Shown here: positions 20,601 to 28,600 of the stretch, piece after piece | Numbering within the stretch: position 1 is the stretch's first letter | How the letters are laid out: each line of letters begins with the position of its first letter | Assembly: GCA_019187365.1 (NCBI GenBank) | Contig: JABARE010000011.1 | Location: 1-46,255 of the forward strand | Direction: 5' to 3' | Length of the DNA: 46,255 bases | Source of the DNA: Saprospiraceae bacterium | Lineage (GTDB): Bacteria; Bacteroidota; Bacteroidia; Chitinophagales; Saprospiraceae | Translations under genes and position numbers: made by a program | The notes under the pieces: model-generated | What the model saw: the letters and a program-made list of their open reading frames with translations, nothing else | Databases searched by the model: none | What the model was told of the DNA's origin: nothing

Positions 20601-21634
20601 ACCACACTGTCCGGCGCCGGAAGCTTGCCCTCACTCAGACAGGTATAGGGCTTCATGCCCATGGTGATATCTTCAGGACATTTGAAAGTCGGAGCCTTTT
20701 CGTCGAGGATCTTGATGATCTGTGGAAATTCGTAGATCTCGCCCGAACACCAGTCGAGTATGATCCAACGGCGCAGAATTTTATACGTATTTCCACAAAT
20801 GGGGATGCGCAAGTCGGAAAAACTCGCCGTGAGGGTCGTGCATCCCGATGGCACTGGCCATCCCGTAAAATCGGGATGAGGATTGCCGTCGGGCAGCTTG
20901 GGAAACAGGGTGTCGCAAGGCAAAGCAGGCCGGTCGTAACCGTCGTAATGGTGTGGATACACAATGTCGGCGGCAGTAGGCTTGAGCACGCAAATTGTGT
21001 CTTTGCAACGCGAAGTGTTGCCCCACGGATCGACTGCCGTCCAACTGCGGATGACGATCCTCAGACAGGCGCTGTCGCAACTGTATTTGATTTCGAGGTC
21101 GGAGTAACTCAGGTTGGTGAGCCCGCAATGATCCCACCCGCTGACGAGAAAGGAATGCGAACCGATCTGTATGATATTGGGTGACAGCCACGCCGGAATG
21201 GGGAAACCCAGATAATTCGGGAGGATCGTGTCTCCGCAACGCACGGTGTCATTGTCGCATATGAGTTGAGGAGGGTACTTGTCTTCTACCAAGACTTTGC
21301 CCCAACAGGAGTTGCCCGTTGGAAGATGCCAAATCTTGTAATCAAAGAGGTACCTAACGTCGTCGATGCCGAGGCTGTCGTTTGGCCGCGGCTTGCCGTC
21401 TGTACCATAGACGACGATGGAGTAATCGGAAGCGACTCCGGTCATATCCTCCAAAACCATGTCCGGAGTCAGAACGGCAATGCAGTTCGTATCCAGCGAC
21501 AGGTTCACGAGGTCGTTACAGGCCATTGGTGGCGCAGCAGTTACACCGGCACTCAGCGAATGCGTGCCCGGGAACACCAGACAGAGCCAGGCGAGCAGCG
21601 CGGTGAGGATTTTGATAAACGGTTTTCGGTCCAT
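17624..21634 (-). CDS. 1336-aa secreted HYR-like protein with dockerin pair and T9SS tail
   Basis: A clear signal peptide (MDRKPFIKILTALLAWLCLV...SAG) is followed at once by the module shared with the two other giants: 'CNDLVNLSLDTNCIAVLTP', 'GNSCWGKVLVEDK', 'PVCDQKTVVALG...FDDGSLDNCGIKEFRVRRMDD...CCEDVGNTVMVALEVTD'. HYR-like Cys-rich segments run to about residue 960. A carboxypeptidase-regulatory-like segment and two dockerin-like calcium repeats follow ('NGVSTIDIVLLQRHILG', 'ADVNGSGSLTAKDVSDMRR', about 980-1045). A type A T9SS domain ends the protein ('YFHPNPFSDQAV...' to 'ERIVRIDKE'). In layout it is a short version of the 4269-aa protein without SdrD_B, propeller and DUF11 parts. It is exported through Sec and T9SS and probably adhesive or structural; the ligand is unknown. 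No convincing promoter was found in the AT-rich 21,635-21,846 gap. Confidence 0.92.
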   Translation of the reverse strand: MDRKPFIKILTALLAWLCLVFPGTHSLSAGVTAAPPMACNDLVNLSLDTNCIAVLTPDMVLEDMTGVASDYSIVVYGTDGKPRPNDSLGIDDVRYLFDYKIWHLPTGNSCWGKVLVEDKYPPQLICDNDTVRCGDTILPNYLGFPIPAWLSPNIIQIGSHSFLVSGWDHCGLTNLSYSDLEIKYSCDSACLRIVIRSWTAVDPWGNTSRCKDTICVLKPTAADIVYPHHYDGYDRPALPCDTLFPKLPDGNPHPDFTGWPVPSGCTTLTASFSDLRIPICGNTYKILRRWIILDWCSGEIYEFPQIIKILDEKAPTFKCPEDITMGMKPYTCLSEGKLPAPDSVVDCNQWSYDVFTKQENPIPGQPDIVSKQYIEYDNKLKCFYLRGAPPGRIWIEYHVEDVCGNFDTCTMEVGVVDDLAPIPVCDQKTVVALGIDGTAKAFAETFDDGSLDNCGIKEFRVRRMDDPCNSGTDQFGPFVWFCCEDVGNTVMVALEVTDQHNNRNTCMVEVTVQDKEAPVVIPPTDITIQCDFPIDFSKLSIFGNMVRRQEDRKDIIVPDPFYAHLNYVAGIDGWFYDNCEATLVETHITNILCNKGTIKRIFEATDREGLITVDTQTITLVNTKPFKKTDIIWPKDITIYSCNNVQTHPDQTGFPTYKNTTCAQVAANYDDLKLAVLDSTCFKILRKWTVIDWCTYDRQTGAGIWDSLQIIAVKSSEPPTIDSCQNVDFCDPLSFYDPVNKICLGTFSLTGYGHDDCTDPVNLIWSYRLDKFNDGTFEDVQTGNQVSGVWPLGTHKLRWYLRDQCGNNSSCDQEFTIRDCKKPTPYCVNGIVTVVMQTNGSVTVWAKDFNIGSNDNCTRPENLKFSFSPDTNHTNITYNCDSLDRHRVVTKLVRIYVTDEYGNQDYCETSIRIQDNNGVCPGSSPGFQLSGKVRRENTDALPGTQVQLIDAASGAERDRQSTDGQGSYAFAGIMPGDFYLQASRTDEITNGVSTIDIVLLQRHILGLKQLPSAHRILAADVNGSGSLTAKDVSDMRRAILGVIREWPNQVPAWRMLDAARPFADPAQPWVADERIESDELSDILDQVHFTGVKTGDVDESADVGLLNVNKRSLASFVLKLDVEPQRDGSVYVHISSAAGAEIDGIQLGLSSAPYGMKWETLLPARISLEEDEFRISGQTLRLSWAAEHPVEMRSGERLFTLVLNNAPSANQSKRLINLLEGFSSEVYVNEKAQPVLLEWMDGAGGQHAMASVYFHPNPFSDQAVLQFELPEAGDVSFKLYDLAGRQIYFRQLTGVQGHNEMAINARELQDARGIMYYVLSGPHGIASERIVRIDKE

Positions 21635-21846
21635 GAATGGTCGAGTTTAAAGCATTGAGGAAATGGGTGCAGTTTTAGCTCAGACCAGACCGCTGCAAAT
21701 TATATACCAAAAAATCTTAATGCGTGGTTTTCGATGGCATATTCGTTGCGATAATAAGATATATATTATTGTTAAACAAGTAATTAAATATTAAAATATA
21801 AATATATATTAAAATATTTTGATATGGCGCGAATGACCCGGAACCA

Positions 21847-22449
21847 TTACAACTGTTCGCGGATGTAGGCTGCGAGCATCGCCAGGCCCTTCTCGAAATG
21901 GCGGTTGTTGTTGATGATCACGTCGATGTCGGCCAGGTAGGGTTCGATGTATTTCTGGTAGGCCGGGGCAACGTGGTGTTGGTAGCGGTACAGCACGTCC
22001 TCCAGCGGATAATTGCGTTCCGTCTGGTCGCGGTGGATTCGCCGGATGATCTTTTTGTCGTCGCTTGCGTGTATCAAAACCGCTAGATCCAGCAGGTGCC
22101 GCGTCGAGGCATCATGCAGTATGAAAAGGCCTTCTACCAGGTAAACCGGAGCGGGTTCAATGCGGATCTTTCTCGCCGTTGCCCGTTCGTTGTTGTAGGT
22201 GTATTCAAGGCGTTCCACCGCAAGCCTCCTTTTCAACTTTCGCAGGTCAGTGATGAATGCCTTTCGGTCGATCGCTCCCGGAATGTCAAAATTGATGACT
22301 CCGCGGTCGTCGGTTTGCTGGAGCTCACGCGGTTTGTAGTAATTGTCTTCTGATAAGAGGCCCAATTGGGTATCAGCAAACAGCCCGCGAAGGGCGTTTA
22401 TAAACGCTGTCTTTCCAGCCCCGCTGCCTCCCGCAATACCGATGAGCAT
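21847..22449 (-). CDS. udk: Uridine kinase
   Basis: 200 aa, close to the usual length of the family. A P-loop GGSGAGKT (residues 7-14) opens the protein, followed by 'LLSEDNYYKP', the nucleoside-binding segment typical of uridine/cytidine kinases. 'INFDIPGAIDRKAF' and 'YLVEGLFILHD' also match the family. The enzyme phosphorylates uridine and cytidine to UMP and CMP in the pyrimidine salvage pathway. It is transcribed divergently from a nucleoside permease with only 60 bp between the start codons, so uptake and trapping of nucleosides are probably co-regulated. A TACCTTTG box on the minus strand (22503-22510) overlaps the permease start and could be its -7 element. Confidence 0.9.
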   Translation of the reverse strand: MLIGIAGGSGAGKTAFINALRGLFADTQLGLLSEDNYYKPRELQQTDDRGVINFDIPGAIDRKAFITDLRKLKRRLAVERLEYTYNNERATARKIRIEPAPVYLVEGLFILHDASTRHLLDLAVLIHASDDKKIIRRIHRDQTERNYPLEDVLYRYQHHVAPAYQKYIEPYLADIDVIINNNRHFEKGLAMLAAYIREQL

Positions 22450-22509
22450 GTTGCAAGCCCCTGTGAATTGGATTTCGCCTATTTTTAGCGCTTTGAACGA
22501 ACCAAAGGT

Positions 22510-23802
22510 ATGAATATTCTCGATTTAGGCAGAAGCCTCCTGGGGATCGGCATCCTCGTCGCCATTTGTTATGTGCTGAGTTCCAATCGCAAAGCCATAC
22601 AATGGAAACTCGTAGTGGTCAGCATTGCCATCCAGGTGGGCATTGCCTTTTTGCTCATCCAGGTGCCGCTGGTCAAATATTTTTTTGAATACATCGTCCG
22701 CTTTTTTTCGGTGATGATCCGCAGCAGTCAGGAATCGGCACAATTCCTGTTCGGCGATCTCGCCAAACCGGGATCGGCTTATGGCTTTGCCTTTCTTGTA
22801 TTGCCTACCATCATTTTCTTTTCCGCGCTCTCTTCCATCCTTTACTACTTTGGCATTCTTCAGCGCGTGGTTTACGGCTTTGCCTGGTTGATGAACCGTA
22901 CCCTGCGCCTTTCCGGAGCCGAGAGCCTTGCGGCTGCGATCAATGTGTTTATCGGACAAACCGAAGCGCCCCTGGTCATTAAGCCCTACCTGGCCCGCAT
23001 GAGCCGTTCCGAAATGCTTTGCCTGATGACTGGAGGGATGGCCACCATAGCCGGAAGTGTCTTCGGAGCATATATGTCGATGTTGGGAGCGGGTGACGAA
23101 GCTCAGATGCTCTATTTTGGCATGCATCTGCTGACGGCTTCCATTGTCTCTGCCCCGGCCGCGATCCTTGCCGCCAAAATGCTGGTGCCCGAAACCGAAA
23201 CCGTCGACCAAAACATGGAGGTGCCTCCTTCCGAAGCGGGACAGAACTTTCTCGATGCACTGGCCCATGGCACCACAGACGGCCTTAAACTTGCCGTCAA
23301 CGTCGGCGCCATGCTGTTGGCCTTTATGGCCCTGGTTTATCTTGCCAACATCATGCTGACTCAACTTGGCCAGGTGGCAGGTCTCAACCACTGGTTGTCG
23401 GAAACCAGCAACGGTCGCTACCAGGAATTCAACCTGCAATTTATCCTCGGCATCCTGTTCTCTCCGCTTGCCTGGGTCATCGGCGTCGAATGGGGGGATG
23501 TCATTGCCGTTGGGCAGCTCCTTGGCGAGAAAACCATACTCAACGAATTCGTTGCCTACCTTTCACTGGCCGATATGAAAAACAGCCATGTGCTCAGCGA
23601 TCAGTCCGTTTTGCTTGCAACATATGCCCTGTGTGGCTTTTCAAATTTCGCCTCCATCGGCATACAGATCGGAGGCATTGGCACCCTCGCCCCCAACCAA
23701 CGCACCCGCATCACCCAACTCGGCGTTAAAGCGCTCATTGGAGGCACCATCGCCTGCCTGATGACGGCCTGTACAGCAAATTTCATCACCCATCTGTGGT
23801 GA
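22510..23802 (+). CDS. Concentrative nucleoside transporter (NupC/CNT family)
   Basis: 430 aa, multi-pass inner-membrane protein of the usual CNT length. Family signatures are present: 'GQTEAPLVIKPYL' (substrate and cation site region), 'GGMATIAGSVFGAYMSM' and 'EWGDVIAVGQLLGEKTILNEFVAY'. The C-terminal 'ALCGFSNFASIGIQIGGIG' is also typical of NupC-like proteins. CNT carriers take up nucleosides with Na+ or H+. It is divergent from udk, which would phosphorylate the imported uridine. The exact nucleoside range cannot be read from the sequence. Confidence 0.92.
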   Translation: MNILDLGRSLLGIGILVAICYVLSSNRKAIQWKLVVVSIAIQVGIAFLLIQVPLVKYFFEYIVRFFSVMIRSSQESAQFLFGDLAKPGSAYGFAFLVLPTIIFFSALSSILYYFGILQRVVYGFAWLMNRTLRLSGAESLAAAINVFIGQTEAPLVIKPYLARMSRSEMLCLMTGGMATIAGSVFGAYMSMLGAGDEAQMLYFGMHLLTASIVSAPAAILAAKMLVPETETVDQNMEVPPSEAGQNFLDALAHGTTDGLKLAVNVGAMLLAFMALVYLANIMLTQLGQVAGLNHWLSETSNGRYQEFNLQFILGILFSPLAWVIGVEWGDVIAVGQLLGEKTILNEFVAYLSLADMKNSHVLSDQSVLLATYALCGFSNFASIGIQIGGIGTLAPNQRTRITQLGVKALIGGTIACLMTACTANFITHLW

Positions 23803-24090
23803 CCGCCATGCCGCTCAATCGCTAAATTCGGATTGTCGCCAAAGCCGACCGTGCTGTTTGCTTCTTATGAAGGAAATGGAACCAAAATACATGTCCAGAA
23901 CGGTTCATCCGGTGGTGCAATTCCAATAAAAAGCGTATCTTCGCAAAATCCGCCCCCCATTTGGCAATGATATGCTGTCCTCCGGGGCGGGTTGCTGTAC
24001 GTCCGCGACCTTCGTCCGGAAATTCGCAATGCCAGGTAGACTTTTATTTATTCTTGCTGCCGTTGCATTGCATGCACATAAACATACACT

Positions 24091-25473
24091 ATGAACGCAA
24101 TCAGTGTTGTCATCCCTGCTTTGAATGAGCAGGAAACCATTGAACAGGTCATTGCACTTGCAAAACACCACCCTGCAGTAGAAGAAGTCATCGTAGTCGA
24201 TGACAAGTCGATGGATGCAACCGTCCGATCTGCCCGCGAGGCCGGGGCCAGAGTCATTACGAGCACCCGACTCGGCAAAGGTCCTTCCATGAAAGAAGGC
24301 ATGCTGGCGGCATCCCACGAAGTCATTGCCTTTCTCGACGCAGACATTTGCACGTATGCAAGCGACACCATACAAAGGCTGACTGACCCCATCGTCAAAG
24401 GCGACGCAGATTTTGTTAAATCGTACTTTACCAGGCAGGCGGGTCGCGTAACGGAACTCGTTGCCAAGCCGCTCTTGCACATTTTGTATCCCGGTTTTCC
24501 CCATTTCGAGCAACCCTTGAGCGGGATGGTAGCCGGCAAACGCTCCATCCTGAGCCAATGCACCTTCGAAGACGGCTACGGGGTGGATATCGGTCTGCTC
24601 ATCGATATGCACAACATGGGCGCGCGCATAGCAGAGGTCAACATTGGCCACATTGAGAATCGTTTGCAGCCACTGGAAAAACTCAGCAGGATGTCGCTCG
24701 AAGTCGCCCGAACCCTCATCAACAAAGCGCCACAGACTCCGGCGCGCAACCTCGAAACTTTTGAAAACATAAAAGTCATTCGCGAGCAAATGGAATTTGC
24801 CCTGCGTGAAGATGTGAAGCAGTTCAAAAAAGTTGCGGTATTCGACATGGACAATACCATATTAAGAAAGAGTTTCATACACACGGTTTCAAAAAAGTTT
24901 GGGTTCAACAAAGAACTCATCGACATAGTAACCCGGTACGACAACCCATTCACGCGCACCAAGCACATCGCAAAACTCATGCGTGGCCTTCGCGTAAACG
25001 AATTGTGGGAAGTAGTCGACAGCATTCCCGTCACAGACAACCTAACGAGCCTGGTGAGTGCGCTCAAATCTAAGGGCTACATTACCGGAATCATCAGCGA
25101 CAGTTACGACTGCGTAACCAATCACATCAAAAACAAATTTGGTTTCGACTTTACTCTTGCTAACGAATTAGAATTTTCAGACAGCAAAGCCACAGGCGAA
25201 GTGAAAATTCCTTCGTTTTTTCTAAACCATGACCAGAGCATCTGCAAACATATGTATTGCAAATTGAACGCCCTGTTGCACATTCTACAGAATTATGGCG
25301 TATCGCTGAAAAATTCGATAGTCATCGGAGACGGGGAAAACGACATTTGCAGCGTCCGGCATTCCGGGATCGGCATTTCCTTTTGCGCCACGCACCCCAT
25401 GCTGGATGCACTCGCTGATTACACCATCAAGGAACCGGACTTCCGTCTGCTCGAACCCATACTCTGCAATTGA
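24091..25473 (+). CDS. Fused GpgS-like glycosyltransferase and HAD phosphatase
   Basis: 460 aa with two enzyme domains. Residues 1-215 are a GT-A glycosyltransferase: 'SVVIPALNEQETIEQV', LGKG (61-64), metal-binding DAD (83-85) and 'GRVTELVAKPLL' (118-129). The last motif, together with 'GYGVDIGLLID', is characteristic of glucosyl-3-phosphoglycerate synthase (GT81). Residues 245-460 are a HAD phosphatase of the phosphoserine-phosphatase type: DMDNT (252-256), 'GIISDS' (333-338), and GDGEND (413-418). Inference: one polypeptide makes a glucosyl-3-phosphoglycerate-like intermediate from an NDP-sugar and dephosphorylates it, giving glucosylglycerate or a similar compatible solute. Separate GpgS and GpgP proteins are the better-known arrangement. 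It is convergent with rimM (25 bp gap). The 288 bp upstream hold no gene and no clear promoter. Confidence 0.82.
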   Translation: MNAISVVIPALNEQETIEQVIALAKHHPAVEEVIVVDDKSMDATVRSAREAGARVITSTRLGKGPSMKEGMLAASHEVIAFLDADICTYASDTIQRLTDPIVKGDADFVKSYFTRQAGRVTELVAKPLLHILYPGFPHFEQPLSGMVAGKRSILSQCTFEDGYGVDIGLLIDMHNMGARIAEVNIGHIENRLQPLEKLSRMSLEVARTLINKAPQTPARNLETFENIKVIREQMEFALREDVKQFKKVAVFDMDNTILRKSFIHTVSKKFGFNKELIDIVTRYDNPFTRTKHIAKLMRGLRVNELWEVVDSIPVTDNLTSLVSALKSKGYITGIISDSYDCVTNHIKNKFGFDFTLANELEFSDSKATGEVKIPSFFLNHDQSICKHMYCKLNALLHILQNYGVSLKNSIVIGDGENDICSVRHSGIGISFCATHPMLDALADYTIKEPDFRLLEPILCN

Positions 25474-25498
25474 GCTAGAACCCAAGATATGCCGGCGA

Positions 25499-26011
25499 TC
25501 ATGAAAACATCCCCTCGGGAAGTGATGTCTCGATGGTCATAGAGGCAGGATCGAGGTGATCGATCCATTCGTCGCGCAGAGGAACGTAATATGAACGCCC
25601 TTCGAGTTCCACCACAGCGAGCAACTGCATAGGAAACACTTCTGTGCGCAGGATGGTGCCTCGCTTGCCCGATGTACGGTCTATCAGCAGGTAGCCATCG
25701 AAGGCATCGTCTTTGCTTTCTGTTGCTTCACTGGAAACTGCTTCGGGATAGCTGTTGCGGTCGACAAAAAAATCCTGGTTGCAAAGCGTTCTTGCTTTCT
25801 CGGGAGCATCTACGTCTTCCAGGATCAGGTACTCGTCGCCGTTGGACTCTACACTGGAAATGAAAAATGGTACGGAGTTGCCATCGACGTCAAAAAACAG
25901 GGCTTCACCTTCGCGGATGCAATTCACAAACGCCGGATCCACTTCAAAGGATATTTTTCCTTCCAGGCCATGGGTTCTGAACGTTCGTCCTGCTCGTACG
26001 AGTTCGATCAT
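25499..26011 (-). CDS. rimM: Ribosome maturation factor RimM
   Basis: 170 aa, the normal RimM length. The N-terminal 'AGRTFRTHGLEGKISFEVD' corresponds to the family's 'G-I-K-HG-KGE' barrel motif. The C-terminal PRC-barrel-like half ends in 'YYVPLRDEWIDHLDPASMTI' and 'TSLPEGMF', matching the usual 'LIPFV--FV--ID------LPEGL' ending. RimM binds the 30S head and S19 and helps mature the 3' region of 16S rRNA. It is the last gene of an operon with mnmA and a lipoprotein, 12 bp behind the lipoprotein stop codon. The usual rpsP/trmD neighbours are absent here. Confidence 0.88.
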   Translation of the reverse strand: MIELVRAGRTFRTHGLEGKISFEVDPAFVNCIREGEALFFDVDGNSVPFFISSVESNGDEYLILEDVDAPEKARTLCNQDFFVDRNSYPEAVSSEATESKDDAFDGYLLIDRTSGKRGTILRTEVFPMQLLAVVELEGRSYYVPLRDEWIDHLDPASMTIETSLPEGMFS

Positions 26012-26023
26012 TTTATCATTCTG

Positions 26024-26791
26024 TTATGGGTAGATCAGGGTCTGCATCATGATAAAGCCCTTTTGCGCGCGCAGGTGAAACGGCAGGGAGGCATCTGTGT
26101 TTTGTGTGTCGAGCAGCCACTGCTCCCGGTAAACGAGACCAATGCCCGCCGCATACCATGCTGCCGAATAGCGTTTCTGGATGATGTTCTCGTCGTCGGC
26201 TTCAGATACTTTGCAAACTTTTGAGTAAGCCCTTCCGGCTAAGGTGTCGGGCTTGCCGGCGTACTCATACAGGTAATACCAGTTTTCGTAAGGCTCCAGG
26301 GTCTCGCCACTGATGTCAATCTGGTTTTTGGGATGGACCCAAACGTTACCATCCCAAACGCGGGCTTGTTGCACCGGAAATACCAGGCGGATGAATGTCA
26401 GCCCGTGGTCGCGAACCGTCAACCGTTCGGGGCTTGCTGTGACATAGCTCGCGTCTACCAGCGTCCACCCAAGGGCAGAATCCCGGGTGTGGAAGCGTTC
26501 CACGCGATAAACCAGTTGTTGGAGTGCGTCGCGAAAGCTGTCCCGAACCACTTCCCGGATAAACGCATGAATGGTATCTTTCTGTATGCCGGCGCGCTGG
26601 ATGTAAATCACAGAATCGACCCGATAGGTTCGCACGGCGTCCAGTGTCAGCGGGAAATAATCGTAACCGAAGAATCCAGGATCGAGCGTTTCCACGGAAT
26701 CTTTGGTACAGGCTATGCAGGAGAGCAGCAAGGAAGAGCCCACCAGCAAACGCCAGCCGCCCCATTTTATTTCCACGCCTACAAAATACAT
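26024..26791 (-). CDS. Predicted lipoprotein of unknown function
   Basis: 255 aa, family not recognised. A hydrophobic N-terminus leads into 'LLLSCIACTKD': either LLSC or the next Cys (CIAC) can serve as lipobox, so processing by signal peptidase II is likely. The mature part is beta-rich and soluble, with 'GYDYFPLTLDAVRTYRVDS', a phrase common in Bacteroidota lipoproteins of unknown role. It lies 40 bp behind mnmA and 12 bp before rimM and is almost certainly cotranscribed with both. That places an envelope protein inside a tRNA/ribosome maturation operon. No enzymatic motif is visible. Confidence 0.8.
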   Translation of the reverse strand: MYFVGVEIKWGGWRLLVGSSLLLSCIACTKDSVETLDPGFFGYDYFPLTLDAVRTYRVDSVIYIQRAGIQKDTIHAFIREVVRDSFRDALQQLVYRVERFHTRDSALGWTLVDASYVTASPERLTVRDHGLTFIRLVFPVQQARVWDGNVWVHPKNQIDISGETLEPYENWYYLYEYAGKPDTLAGRAYSKVCKVSEADDENIIQKRYSAAWYAAGIGLVYREQWLLDTQNTDASLPFHLRAQKGFIMMQTLIYP

Positions 26792-26831
26792 ATTATAATT
26801 TTATTATATATGTAACACAAAGGTAATTATT

Positions 26832-27944
26832 TTATTGCAATTCTCTATCGATAATTGGTGGACAAATGATGCCTCCGCACAGGAGGTCGGGACCGTCGTA
26901 GACCACCGCCGACTGGCCCGGGGCAATGCTCTTCACGGACCCTGAGAAGAAGATGCGTGCTCCTTCCTGTGTGCGTTGAATGGTGGAGAATTGGCCCGGA
27001 TCCCGGTAGCGTATTTTGGTGACATACGGCTGGTCATCCGTTGGGTTGTCGCGTTTTTGCCAGTTTACGCGGGCGATGTCCATGGTGCGGGTGGGCATTT
27101 CCTGGGCGTCGGACAGAACTACGACGTTGGATTCCGGGTGAATTTCGGAGACGAACATCGGTTTCCCGAAGGCTGCTCCCAGGCCTTTGCGCTGCCCGAT
27201 GGTAAAGAAGGGATAGCCGTCGTGGCGGCCGATGACCCTGCCTTCGGCGTCGACGAAGAGGCCCCCTTCGAGGGCTTTCAGTTTGTCTGGTTCGCGTCGT
27301 CGCAGGAAATCGCGGTAGTCGTTGTCCGGGATGAAGCAGATTTCGTAGCTCTCCGCCTTTCCTGCAAGTTCCTGGTACCCACGGGTTTGGGCAATGGCGC
27401 GGACCTCTGGTTTCTGCATATCGCCCAGCGGAAAAACGGTGCGCTGCAAGCATTCCTGGCTCAGACCCCACAGAACGTAAGATTGGTCTTTTTGAAGGTC
27501 CGCAGCGCGGGAGATAAAATGGCGTCCTTCCTCCTGCCGGGTGCGCGCATAGTGTCCGGTAGCAATCCACTCGCAACTCAGGGCGTCTGCCCGTCGCAGC
27601 AAGGCATCCCATTTGATATGGGTATTGCAGAGTATGCATGGGTTGGGGGTTCTTCCTGCCAGGTATTCGCTAACAAAATCGTCGATGACGGCTTCTCCAA
27701 ATTCTTCGCGCAGGTCGAGGATGAAGTGGTGGAACCCCATATCCACGGCGACCCTGCGGGCATCCTGCAGCGAATCCAGCGAGCAGCAGCCCGTTTCCTT
27801 TTTGGAGCCCCCCGAGTGTGCGTAATCCCAGGTCTTCATGGTAACCCCGATGACCTCGTAGCCCTCGTCGTGCAGCAGCATCGCCGCAACGGTACTGTCG
27901 ATTCCGCCACTCATGGCCACCAGGATTTTGCCCCTTTTGCTCAC
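26832..27944 (-). CDS. mnmA: tRNA-specific 2-thiouridylase MnmA
   Basis: 370 aa. PP-loop SGGIDS (12-17) binds ATP. The catalytic cysteine pair is visible as NPCILCN (Cys103) and 'SYEICFIPD' (Cys203). 'HIKWDALLRRAD', 'WIATGHYA' and 'GQRKGLG' are family signatures. MnmA puts sulfur on C2 of the wobble uridine of tRNA-Lys, -Glu and -Gln. The start is GTG; the first internal ATG would cut into the PP-loop. It is the first gene of the operon mnmA-lipoprotein-rimM, and the AT-rich leader upstream shows no convincing promoter. Confidence 0.95.
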   Translation of the reverse strand: MSKRGKILVAMSGGIDSTVAAMLLHDEGYEVIGVTMKTWDYAHSGGSKKETGCCSLDSLQDARRVAVDMGFHHFILDLREEFGEAVIDDFVSEYLAGRTPNPCILCNTHIKWDALLRRADALSCEWIATGHYARTRQEEGRHFISRAADLQKDQSYVLWGLSQECLQRTVFPLGDMQKPEVRAIAQTRGYQELAGKAESYEICFIPDNDYRDFLRRREPDKLKALEGGLFVDAEGRVIGRHDGYPFFTIGQRKGLGAAFGKPMFVSEIHPESNVVVLSDAQEMPTRTMDIARVNWQKRDNPTDDQPYVTKIRYRDPGQFSTIQRTQEGARIFFSGSVKSIAPGQSAVVYDGPDLLCGGIICPPIIDRELQ

Positions 27945-28305
27945 TAAATATTTAATTTTAAAATAATTACATATTAAATATAATCAACATACAATCAAGC
28001 GATCAGAATTTTGGCAGCACGCCCGCAAAAATTCGCAGGTGATTGTATATTTGCCATCCCAAATTTGGACGTAAGACCATAAAGATGGCCCAGAAAAACA
28101 GATTTGGCTACACAAATGTTGTATGGAGCCTGGGGCAATGTAGATGGATTTGAAGTCGCTGGCTTCGACTCCGCTCAGCCAGCGGGTATAATTTGATCTG
28201 CAATAGAAAGACTCTTCACACTCTCACTCTCACTCTCACTCTTCTTCTCACACCCATGCCCTCCTGCTGAAAGCAGGACTTTCAGCGGGGCAGACACACC
28301 GAATT
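27945..28305. other. Non-coding stretch with a promoter-like box and simple repeat
   Basis: No gene is seen. A plus-strand TATATTTG (28046-28053) matches the Bacteroidota -7 box. It is followed by an ATG at 28085 whose frame stops after 22 codons (MAQKNRFGYTNVVWSL...), possibly the head of a broken gene. A 28-bp palindromic element lies at 28157-28184, a CTCACT-type simple repeat near 28214-28245, and a small hairpin (CCTGCT/AGCAGG, 28263-28277) directly before the tRNA. Confidence 0.5.
28157..28184 (+). repeat. 28-bp palindromic (REP-like) element, copy 1
   Basis: The element has 8-bp arms CGCTGGCT/AGCCAGCG around 'TCGACTCCGCTC'. The same 28 bp occurs in exact reverse complement at 28744-28771. 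Arms plus an identical asymmetric loop make this a mobile or REP-like intergenic element rather than a chance hairpin. Confidence 0.75.
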
Positions 28306-28378
28306 GCGGGAGTAGCTCAGTTGGTAGAGCACAACCTTGCCAAGGTTGGGGTCGCGGGTTCGAGTCTCGTCTCCCGCT
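28306..28378 (+). tRNA. tRNA-Gly (anticodon GCC)
   Basis: A complete 73-nt cloverleaf: acceptor GCGGGAG/CTCCCGC, D-arm with AGCTCAGTTGGTAGAGC, anticodon stem CAACC/GGTTG around TTGCCAA (anticodon GCC), T-arm with GGTTCGAGT, discriminator T. CCA is not encoded. A strong terminator follows directly. Confidence 0.97.
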
Positions 28379-28383
28379 CAGAA

Positions 28384-28431
28384 AAAAGTCAATGGCTATG
28401 GTCTGTTGCCCGCCATTGACTTTTGTTTTTT
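28384..28431 (+). terminator. Terminator of tRNA-Gly(GCC)
   Basis: A perfect 13-bp stem AAAAGTCAATGGC / GCCATTGACTTTT (28384-28396 with 28412-28424) has a 15-base loop and is followed by GTTTTTT. It lies 5 bases behind the tRNA. Confidence 0.9.
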
Positions 28432-28600
28432 AGTTAACTTTATCCTGTCTTCCTTGCCCTAGTTAGGCTCGCGATTGCGAGCACTGTTGTTTGAATTGCG
28501 ATCGCTTGTTTAGGATTATGTCGCCGCATCGGGGTATTTTTTACTGCTCCTGAAATTCACACCCTAAATCATGTAGAGCTATTATGCAGCCGCAGTATAT

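Noticed and set aside
22525..23439. 304-residue minus-strand open frame inside the permease gene
   Set aside because: It is a shadow frame opposite a clear CNT transporter; its His/Gly-rich composition is typical of antisense frames.
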